From CAJXUU01 sp963975265 (lineage in GTDB: Bacteria; Bacteroidota; Bacteroidia; Chitinophagales; Saprospiraceae), in assembly GCA_963975265.1 (NCBI GenBank), contig CAXBGT010000197.1, positions 1-10,191 of the forward strand: DNA of 10,191 nt, given 5' to 3'. A program made the translations under genes and the position numbers. The notes below the pieces were generated by a model. The model was not told where the DNA came from. It searched no databases and was given only the letters and a program-made list of their open reading frames with translations. Below are positions 1-5,165 of this stretch, piece after piece (positions within the stretch are counted from its first letter, which is position 1; each line of letters opens with the position of its first letter).

Positions 1-31
1 CGACAGCAACATTTTTTGTTTTGTTCAAAAC

Positions 32-164
32 CCCGCACTGCCCGAACATTGTTATTGTTGTTCTTATTGTTGTTGTTCTGATTGCCATTGTTGAAATTCT
101 GTTTCCACGCATTGTTGTTGTCGTTCTCTGTAGAACTCCAGTACCAATCAGCCGCAAACCCGAC
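32..164 (-). repeat. DGR template repeat (TR)
   Basis: This non-coding copy matches the 3' end of the secreted-protein gene at 849-981 without a gap (constant offset of 817 bases). On the minus strand it is rich in AAC/AAT codons (positions 48-125), so in the target's frame it would read mostly asparagine. Across 49-164 it differs from the VR at 18 positions (52, 55, 56, 58, 59, 67, 74, 76, 77, 82, 88, 89, 102, 104, 115, 119, 124, 125). All 18 are adenines on the minus strand; no C, G or T in that stretch differs. This is the signature of adenine-directed mutagenic retrohoming. Homology stops sharply after 164. Four non-adenine differences (26, 31, 36, 48) mark the 3' IMH* end. The TR should be transcribed leftwards as template RNA for a reverse transcriptase expected beyond position 1. 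Confidence 0.95.
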
Positions 165-214
165 AGTATAAATAAAAGTGTTTTGATGTTTGTAAGGAAT
201 CTCACAAGCATCTG

Positions 215-255
215 ATGGTCTTACCAAGACTATAGCTGTCTTACCAAGACACCAT
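215..255 (-). ncRNA. Structured spacer between avd and TR (two repeated hairpins)
   Basis: Two identical 13-base copies of GTCTTACCAAGAC (218-230 and 238-250, 20 bases apart) each fold into a 5-bp stem with a 3-base loop. ATGGT (215-219) and ACCAT (251-255) can pair outside them, although 218-219 is shared with the first hairpin. The element lies in the 186-base gap between the avd stop and the TR, which in characterised DGRs is part of the template RNA and needed for cDNA priming. That it does the same here is inference from position. No clear promoter was seen in 165-350. Confidence 0.4.
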
Positions 256-350
256 TCAACTGCTTTGAATATACCAAAACAGTCCTTTTATCGCTTTTAA
301 ACAAAAACTTGCTCACTTACTGCCACCATGACAACAGTAATTCCGGCTAT

Positions 351-557
351 TCAAACACGCTGAGCATTCCGCCAACCTGTAATCTGTTTGCCTATACTCT
401 CCATCATTTGACTTAACTCAGCTTGTTTTTTAATGGACAATATCTTCATATCTACACACAGGCGTATTTCTAGTTTGAGTACTTCGAAGTCATCTAAGAA
501 TTGTTCGAGGTATTCTTTCTTGTCTTTTGCCTTATTGGCTCTATAGATGCTCCTCAC
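351..557 (-). CDS. avd: Avd-like four-helix-bundle protein, C-terminal part (DGR accessory protein)
   Basis: This encodes the C-terminal two thirds of a DGR accessory variability protein of the four-helix-bundle (S23/Avd) family. The conserved segments are visible: VRSIYRANKAKDKKEYLEQF near the start, then LEIRLCVDMKILSIKKQAEL and ESIGKQITGWRNAQ at the end. Avd is a basic pentameric partner of the DGR reverse transcriptase and binds template RNA. The reading frame begins at GTG 557, but this is not a natural N-terminus: the first helix is encoded upstream at 781-653, in another frame, beyond an inserted hairpin block. The two parts together give roughly 113 residues, a normal Avd length. A purine-rich AAAAGGAGAG lies about 30 bases before the GTG, too far for a standard ribosome site. 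Position between VR and TR supports the identity strongly. Confidence 0.75.
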   Translation of the reverse strand: MRSIYRANKAKDKKEYLEQFLDDFEVLKLEIRLCVDMKILSIKKQAELSQMMESIGKQITGWRNAQRV

Positions 558-560
558 AAG

Positions 561-652
561 CCCAGCCCACCCGAAACTGATGTTTCGGTTCTCTCCTTTT
601 AAAGGTCGGTTTACGACCTTTAATTCTGACTTTAAGTCAGAACCTTTCGTTC
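561..652 (-). repeat. Hairpin-rich insertion splitting avd
   Basis: These 92 bases lie where about two codons are expected between the conserved MKRDG and LVRSIYRA parts of Avd, so the extra sequence is about 86 bases and not a multiple of three. On the plus strand it holds three consecutive hairpins: CCGAAAC/GTTTCGG with a 4-base loop, AAAGGTCG/CGACCTTT with a 5-base loop, and TTCTGACTT/AAGTCAGAA around a single T. GGTTCT and AGAACC could also pair as an outer stem. It brings an in-frame TAA at 634-632. It looks like a small palindromic (REP-like) mobile sequence; an RNA-level or translational-bypass role cannot be excluded. No second copy was seen in the window. Confidence 0.6.
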
Positions 653-781
653 ACCATCCCGCTTCATATCTTGCCCCAAAGTGTACTTATACTCTTTCGG
701 GAAGTCCTTCGTGTATTCAAATATCTTCAATATTAATTGATACACTTGCTTGAAAACTGGTAAGTCATAGTACAAGGCCAT
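632..781 (-). CDS. avd: Avd-like protein, N-terminal part (truncated by insertion)
   Basis: From ATG 781 this short frame encodes MALYYDLPVFKQVYQLILKI, a segment around FPKEYKYTLGQDMKRDG, and then six residues of insertion sequence before TAA at 634-632. The first 43 residues are the expected first helix and turn of an Avd/S23-type four-helix bundle and join naturally to the LVRSIYRANKA frame at 560 onward. The gene starts 60 bases downstream of the target gene's stop, in the same direction, as is usual for DGR cassettes. Translated alone, the 49-residue product would be only a fragment of the bundle. Together with 351-557 this is one broken or interrupted gene. Confidence 0.7.
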   Translation of the reverse strand: MALYYDLPVFKQVYQLILKIFEYTKDFPKEYKYTLGQDMKRDGERKVLT

Positions 782-798
782 CTGTAAAATAATAATCG

Positions 799-812
799 AC
801 CGCTTACGCGGT
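799..812 (-). other. Hairpin just downstream of the VR
   Basis: ACCGC and GCGGT pair around a 4-base loop that reads GTAA on the minus strand. It lies between the target-gene stop (841) and the avd start (781), about 36 bases past the VR. In the Bordetella phage DGR a short DNA hairpin with a tetraloop just after the VR promotes target recognition. This hairpin has a shorter 5-bp stem and is further away, so the same role is only a possibility. It could also be a weak attenuator, although the sequence after it (CGATTATTATTTTA) is not a clean T-tract. Confidence 0.4.
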
Positions 813-840
813 TTTAATAAATAGATAAATTGTTAAATTG

Positions 841-1557
841 TTAAAAAGCCCGAACTGCCCGAACTTTGCTAAAGAAGTTCTTACTGTTGTCGCGCTGAGT
901 GCCAACGTTGAAATTCTGCTCCCACGCATTGCTGTAGTCGAACTCTGTAGAACTCCAGTACCAATCAGCCGCAAACCCGACGCCTCCATTTGCCAATGCT
1001 GTAGCATCTATCGTAGCCTTATCATCATACATCAAATCCAATTCATATTTCGATGGCAGGTACCAATCACCGTAGGTCGTTCCTCCCTCTGTGATTTGTA
1101 ATTCATTACAAATACGTGCTGCATAAGTACTTCCGTCATCGCCAATCGCAACTTGGGCAGCTATAATGATGGCAGTATTTGCTTCTCCGCTATATAGACC
1201 ATCACCTTTGGCTTGGGTATTTCCATGAGTTCCCGCGTACCATCTTATATCGCTGCTTTGGTCGCTTTTTGCACAAACTAATCCATGTTGTCCTGTCTCG
1301 TCCACCCAGAATACAATGCCTCCTTGTGCAAAATCTCCAACAGAATAAGTAGTTATTGTCGGGAGACTTGAAATTTCACCATCCACATATGCCTTTGTGG
1401 CTGCATCCTGCGCAGATATTGGATCTGCTACATTCTTGACCAGTCCTGATTGTACATCTATTGAGTCGGCTATAAATCCTCCCTCAACTTCTACATTCTG
1501 ACTAATTATTAAAACTGGGCATAGAATTATAAATAAAATAAAAAGATACTTTCTCAT
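841..1557 (-). CDS. Secreted DGR target protein with Lcl/DUF1566-like C-type-lectin-like domain
   Basis: The 238-residue protein begins with a hydrophobic signal peptide (residues 1-19). Residues 39-59 (LVKNVADPISAQDAATKAYVD) resemble the repeat found in phage tail-fibre and trimeric surface-protein stalks. Residues about 70-238 form a domain of the Lcl_C/DUF1566 and fibrobacter-paralogous type: GGIVFWVDETGQHGLVCA, GDWYLPSKYELDLMY and the closing ADWYWSSTE, then VRAVR at the C-terminus. Such domains take a C-type-lectin-like fold, the usual DGR target scaffold. The last 46 codons are the variable repeat. Residues differing from the TR-encoded asparagines and lysine are F206, Y208, S209, E213, V218, T220, R222, D223, S225, F228, F229 and S230. 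The stop codon lies beyond the mutagenised part and is protected. The product is probably exported and surface-exposed, binding an unknown ligand. ATG 1557 puts the signal peptide at the start; no clear promoter was found. Confidence 0.9.
   Translation of the reverse strand: MRKYLFILFIILCPVLIISQNVEVEGGFIADSIDVQSGLVKNVADPISAQDAATKAYVDGEISSLPTITTYSVGDFAQGGIVFWVDETGQHGLVCAKSDQSSDIRWYAGTHGNTQAKGDGLYSGEANTAIIIAAQVAIGDDGSTYAARICNELQITEGGTTYGDWYLPSKYELDLMYDDKATIDATALANGGVGFAADWYWSSTEFDYSNAWEQNFNVGTQRDNSKNFFSKVRAVRAF
849..981 (-). repeat. DGR variable repeat (VR)
   Basis: This is the 3' end of the target gene, homologous to the template at 32-164. Bases 866-981 match the TR except at 18 template-adenine positions: 43 adenines occur in the core 866-945, of which 18 are changed, and none of the 37 non-adenine positions there is changed. 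The 36 bases at the 5' end (946-981) are identical. The 3' end, GTTCGGGCAGTTCGGG on the minus strand, is the probable IMH. It differs from the TR copy by non-adenine changes only (848, 853, 865), as IMH and IMH* do in known DGRs. The changes alter 12 codons, all changing the residue. Confidence 0.95.
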
Positions 1558-1915
1558 GAAATGAAGTTTTATATTAATAAATTTTAATCTAAAAATTCTG
1601 CAGCGTTTAGGAAGTAAATGAGAAAAAGAAATGAATTTAAGTTAGACGCCGCATTGCCTTCAGCTTTGCCTTTCTTGCATTGATTGCTACTGTGTCTTAT
1701 TAAGTTCTTTCTGGGGTACAGAAGGTATAGTACTGTAAAGCTAACTTATTATTTGGCATGTGATATAAACCCTTGCAATAGGGGTCATCTACAGACAAGT
1801 GAGCATTGCCAGCCATCGTTTGTCTTATTCGGCTGTGATGGTTTAGTCTTTGGCCTCTTGGTGAGAAGTAACTTTGTTATAAACGTACCCATTTTTTATA
1901 AAACTTCCCACTTTT
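1558..1915. other. Intergenic region upstream of the DGR target, no supported gene
   Basis: About 360 bases separate the target-gene start from the integrase stop. No promoter of clear consensus was found. A short imperfect palindrome (ACCC, 8 bases, GGGGT, near 1768-1785) is visible. A minus-strand frame of 35 residues from ATG 1892 follows the integrase by 24 bases, but nothing in it is recognisable. An 80-residue plus-strand frame (1684-1926) shows no family features and runs into the integrase end. The region may hold the leader of the DGR transcript. Confidence 0.5.
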
Positions 1916-3652
1916 TCACAATTTAACATCATCATCTCTTCCTTTTATCAAATTATCTAGCGGACTCTGTATTTTTGAAATCTCTAAATTGGTAACATGC
2001 GTATAGATCAGTGTCGTCTTGATATCTTTATGTCCAAGTAATTCTTGTATATAGCGGATTCCTACCCCACTATCCATAAGGTGCGTAGCAAAGCAGTGTC
2101 TCATGGTATGCGTAGTAGCTCGTTTACCTATGTTCGCCTTCAATGCACAATTCTTGATCACCTTGCGTACACTACTTTCAGAATATTGAACCTCGTTATT
2201 TTGTCCCTCAAACAACCAAAACTCTGGTTTGTACTTATCATAGTACCGTATTAGCATCCGTTTAAGATGATCGGCCATCGGCACCATTCGTTCCTTTCCG
2301 CCTTTGCCTCTCACCAATATCTGCGATCTATCCCACGCCATGTCCGTGAGCTGCAAACTCAATATTTCATTAAGTCTCAGTCCACTACTATAAAGTGTAT
2401 ACAGTAGTGTCACATGCTTTATGTTATCGGTAGCTCGAAGTAATCTATCGATTTCATTTACACTTAAGATCTTAGGCAGTTTTCTCCCTTTCCTAGGTCG
2501 GATCAAGTTTTTTGTAATAATATCTGTATTCACATAAATCTTCTTGAAACAATACTTTAATGCACTATTGTAAGTATTCACTTGAGAATCACCTTGATCA
2601 TTATCATAAAGACTAGTTATATACTCTTCGTAGTCTGTCACTGTAGAATCCTTAATGTGTTTCCCTTTCAGCGCTTCCATATACTTGATCAATACTGAAC
2701 AATATGACCTTATTGTTGTCGCTTGATATCCTCCAGATACCAGGGAATTCGAATATAATCGTATCACTTCTGCCTTTTCAGGGGATAGCCTCCTCAATAT
2801 ATTATTCAGCCATGCTCTTAAGTGATTTTTGACTTTCTTATAGCTTTTTCCTTTCTTGACCAATTTATCATATACCATCGCACCATCAGTTGTATATTCA
2901 GTTTTGATCCAATCAATTATATGTTGATCATTAGGAACGATCCACCTCTTATGCAGTTTATCATACCTTCGGTTCGAGACTCTTTTGATAATTTCATGAT
3001 TACAGCTGTGTCCTTCTATTTTCACACAAATCTCTTCCATCGATTGAGGCATATAGTACAGATTCACCTTGTAATGCGCTTCTACCATTAGTAGAATATT
3101 CTTAATATTGCTCAATTTGACATCATCAAAAGTATGATATCGCTGTTGCAATTTATCCAGATTAGATACAGTAGCTTTACTGATCCATTTACCATGATTA
3201 GAAGACCAGTATGTTTTCTGTAAAGTTTTCAAAAACCTTACCTCTTCTTTGTCATACGGTATTTGGATATAGAAACTCAAATTATTAAATTCTACATTCG
3301 GTCCATGTGGTTCCACACGTATGTAAGCATTCTGATCGCCACTATCTTTGACAGAAATTGCTTCTTGCTCACCATTATTAGGTGATATGCTGGTCTTATT
3401 AGGTTTAGAGTCAGTGGACTCACTAGTACCAGGAGTAGGTAGAATTATGATTTGATCTATGAGCGTCTTTAGCGTATGATATGAGTGCTTATCGTAGGGA
3501 ATAAAAGTTCTATTCTGGTCTTGTAGATATAGACTCCCTGATATTTGTTTTATATCAACAAGTAGGACCTTAGGATCAACATCTATGATCTCAATCATAG
3601 TAGCTGATTTACCCACCTTTTTAGATATTTTGGTAACTGAATGCGCTTTCAT
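1916..3652 (-). CDS. Tyrosine recombinase/integrase with long N-terminal extension
   Basis: A 578-residue site-specific recombinase. The catalytic domain (about 390-565) has the full set: R426 in SSGLRLNE, K450 in RGKGGKER, H515 and R518 in HTMRHCFATH, H541 in LLGHKD, and the nucleophile Y550 in LIYTHV. A core-binding SAM-like domain spans about 285-375. The first 260 residues are unusual for a recombinase of this class, which normally has 300-400 residues in all. They hold two or three copies of a short unit seen best at FYIQIPYDKEEVRFLKTLQK followed by W and KWI (127-157), and at 206-250 (YDKLHKRWIVP). A partial copy lies at 41-65 (IPYDKHSYHTLKTL). These resemble HARP-like nucleic-acid-binding repeats, which is inference. 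The gene starts at ATG 3652, 83 bases from a long inverted repeat. It could serve integration of an accessory element or DNA inversion; no partner att site was identified. Confidence 0.9.
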   Translation of the reverse strand: MKAHSVTKISKKVGKSATMIEIIDVDPKVLLVDIKQISGSLYLQDQNRTFIPYDKHSYHTLKTLIDQIIILPTPGTSESTDSKPNKTSISPNNGEQEAISVKDSGDQNAYIRVEPHGPNVEFNNLSFYIQIPYDKEEVRFLKTLQKTYWSSNHGKWISKATVSNLDKLQQRYHTFDDVKLSNIKNILLMVEAHYKVNLYYMPQSMEEICVKIEGHSCNHEIIKRVSNRRYDKLHKRWIVPNDQHIIDWIKTEYTTDGAMVYDKLVKKGKSYKKVKNHLRAWLNNILRRLSPEKAEVIRLYSNSLVSGGYQATTIRSYCSVLIKYMEALKGKHIKDSTVTDYEEYITSLYDNDQGDSQVNTYNSALKYCFKKIYVNTDIITKNLIRPRKGRKLPKILSVNEIDRLLRATDNIKHVTLLYTLYSSGLRLNEILSLQLTDMAWDRSQILVRGKGGKERMVPMADHLKRMLIRYYDKYKPEFWLFEGQNNEVQYSESSVRKVIKNCALKANIGKRATTHTMRHCFATHLMDSGVGIRYIQELLGHKDIKTTLIYTHVTNLEISKIQSPLDNLIKGRDDDVKL

Positions 3653-3734
3653 TAGTAATTGATTACATATTTAAAGCACAATTTATCATCATATTTATCT
3701 GGTATACATATTATTAGCTCTATTATTACATTAA

Positions 3735-3772
3735 TAACCGTTGTTAACGGATAGTACCGTTAACAACGGTTA
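3735..3772. repeat. Perfect 16-bp inverted repeat with 6-bp spacer
   Basis: TAACCGTTGTTAACGG and CCGTTAACAACGGTTA are exact reverse complements separated by ATAGTA. The element lies in the 152-base gap between the divergent integrase (start 3652) and zinc-ribbon gene (start 3805). Two recombinase-binding arms around a 6-8 bp crossover region is the layout of core sites of tyrosine recombinases, including Xer/dif-type sites, so this may be the site used by the adjacent enzyme. Equally it could be an operator controlling both genes. It lacks a T-tract, so it is not a simple terminator. Confidence 0.6.
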
Positions 3773-3804
3773 AGAACGACTAATACGATTCACACCAATT
3801 GAAT

Positions 3805-4170
3805 ATGAATGAAATACGTACTTGCAAAATGTGTAAAAACAGACTCGTAGGCAGAAGCGATAAAGTATACTGCTCTGTAAAGTGCAAAACAGATTGCAAC
3901 CATCGTCTGAATACAGTTACTAGAATTGCAACTGGAGATATTGATGATATTTTGCACCGAAATAGATCCACATTATTAGAGATCATGGGCAAAAACAAAA
4001 GTCAAATGAAGATCCCTCGAAACCTGTTAGACAAAAAGAAATTTAACTATTCTTACATAACACATTATCATATCAATAATCAAGGAAAAATGGTCCACTA
4101 CGTCTATGATTTTAGCTGGATGATATTCTCAGACCAAGAAATCCTGATAAAAAGGATCAAAAAGATCTGA
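3805..4170 (+). CDS. Small zinc-ribbon protein of unknown function
   Basis: A 121-residue basic protein. Near the N-terminus it has CKMC, then GRSDKVYCSVKCK, giving a four-cysteine zinc-ribbon pattern like that of small DUF2116-type proteins. A further cysteine follows (DCNHR). The remainder (KKKFNYSYITHYHINNQGK, then YVYDFSWMIFSDQEILI) is rich in aromatic residues and has no recognised catalytic motif. The frame extends to a TTG at 3799, but the ATG at 3805 is preferred. It starts 33 bases after the inverted repeat, is divergent from the integrase and is convergent with the pseudouridine synthase gene (85-base gap holding two AATTCATCAAC copies at 4218 and 4242). Zinc-ribbon proteins of this shape sit beside many unrelated Bacteroidota genes, so partnership with the integrase is not assumed. 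Confidence 0.7.
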   Translation: MNEIRTCKMCKNRLVGRSDKVYCSVKCKTDCNHRLNTVTRIATGDIDDILHRNRSTLLEIMGKNKSQMKIPRNLLDKKKFNYSYITHYHINNQGKMVHYVYDFSWMIFSDQEILIKRIKKI

Positions 4171-4255
4171 TCCCAAATTTATAACTATACTAAATTATCA
4201 CAATTCCTCGATGAAACAATTCATCAACTCATTCAATCAAAAATTCATCAACCCT

Positions 4256-5113
4256 TCAACTCCTCAAAAGATACTTACGAAACTTACCATGCAAATCGAC
4301 AGTCATAAGCACTTGCGAACCAGTGATCGGATGCTCAAATTCAAGATAATCTGCCATCAGAAATAAGCCTCGTCCAAACGAAAGTCCTTCTTTATTATAA
4401 ATATCATCCCCTACAATAGGATGTCCAATACCAAGAAAATGTCTTCGGATCTGATGTGTTCGTCCAGAATGTAACCTTACCCGTATGTATGAGGAAGCAT
4501 CGTTGGTAGATAAGTGAGTTATGGACAGGATCTCTGTCTTTGCATCCCTATCATCAATTGGCTGGTCTATATATTTTATATTATTCTCTAGATGACCTTC
4601 CACAATTAGTGAATACCGTTTTATGATTTGATGATTTTCTACCATTTCTCCTAATCTACGCCTAGCGTCAATAGTTCTTGCCGCAATGATCAATCCGCAA
4701 GTCTGCCTATCCAACCTATGAACAAGATATGGATAAAAGAGAGCTCCTTCCTTATCTACGGTAGGATAAGATTTCAGCATACCTTGAAGTGATATACTCG
4801 AATTCCCACTTGATAATAGTCCTGGTGGCTTATTGAGTATCAAAAAATGATCATCTTCGTAGAGGATATTTATAGCTGGATCGACCTGATGGTGTTCATC
4901 AAACTGCGAAATATATTCCAATTTAGTACCGGCTATCACCCAATCCCCTGTTACTCCTACTCTACTATCTATTAGCACTTGTTTTTTCTTGATAGCCTTC
5001 TTTGCAGCTGACCCAGTCTCTAAAAAAGGAAACTTTCCGACTATATAATTACTCAATCTCTGTCGCTCATGCAAATCTGGAGGTACAATGTGAGAAAAAT
5101 GTCTTTGATTCAT
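4256..5113 (-). CDS. RluA-family RNA pseudouridine synthase
   Basis: A 285-residue enzyme converting uridine to pseudouridine in rRNA or tRNA. The catalytic-aspartate motif is HRLDRQTCGL (D135 counted from the ATG at 5113), preceded by ILNKPPGLLSS and followed by RLHSGRTHQIRRHF and GDDIYN, all RluA-family hallmarks. The N-terminal part (about 20-70: ERQRLSNYIV, AAKKAIKKKQVLIDSRV) resembles an S4-type RNA-binding domain. The frame extends nine codons upstream to a TTG at 5140, but ATG 5113 gives the usual family start. It is divergent from dnaG: its start is 53 bases from that of dnaG, and the dnaG promoter lies between. The exact subfamily (RluA, RluC or RluD) and target base cannot be told. 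Confidence 0.9.
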   Translation of the reverse strand: MNQRHFSHIVPPDLHERQRLSNYIVGKFPFLETGSAAKKAIKKKQVLIDSRVGVTGDWVIAGTKLEYISQFDEHHQVDPAINILYEDDHFLILNKPPGLLSSGNSSISLQGMLKSYPTVDKEGALFYPYLVHRLDRQTCGLIIAARTIDARRRLGEMVENHQIIKRYSLIVEGHLENNIKYIDQPIDDRDAKTEILSITHLSTNDASSYIRVRLHSGRTHQIRRHFLGIGHPIVGDDIYNKEGLSFGRGLFLMADYLEFEHPITGSQVLMTVDLHGKFRKYLLRS

Positions 5114-5127
5114 AAAGTAGAATAAGG

Positions 5128-5158
5128 TTGAGGATAACAAATATCTAATTTATATTTG
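5128..5158 (+). promoter_or_regulatory. dnaG promoter (Bacteroidota type)
   Basis: TTG (5128-5130), 20 bases, then TATATTTG (5151-5158) match the Bacteroidota sigma-A consensus (-33 TTG/TTTG, -7 TAnnTTTG). Only 7 bases separate the -7 box from the dnaG ATG at 5166, so the mRNA should start at or within a few bases of the start codon, giving a leaderless or near-leaderless message. Confidence 0.65.
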
Positions 5159-5165
5159 CAACGCT

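Noticed and set aside
51..125. GTT-rich simple repeat (microsatellite)
   Set aside because: The pattern is explained by AAC/AAT codons of the DGR template and aligns base by base with the target gene.
21..215. Plus-strand frame of valine/isoleucine-rich peptide
   Set aside because: It is the complement of the asparagine-codon-rich template repeat; no gene features.
218..250. Start of a CRISPR array
   Set aside because: Only two 13-base copies with a 7-base gap; spacer and repeat lengths are wrong.
561..652. Group II intron or intron-like ribozyme in avd
   Set aside because: Far too short, with no domain V-like hairpin; a palindromic insertion fits better.
804..1101. Short frames on both strands over the VR
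   Set aside because: They are other-frame readings of the target gene and share its repeat; the 238-residue secreted protein is clearly the real one.
1684..1926. 80-residue plus-strand frame
   Set aside because: No family features, no promoter or ribosome site, and it overlaps the integrase end.
3735..3772. Intrinsic terminator
   Set aside because: No T-tract on either side, and it lies upstream of both neighbouring genes.
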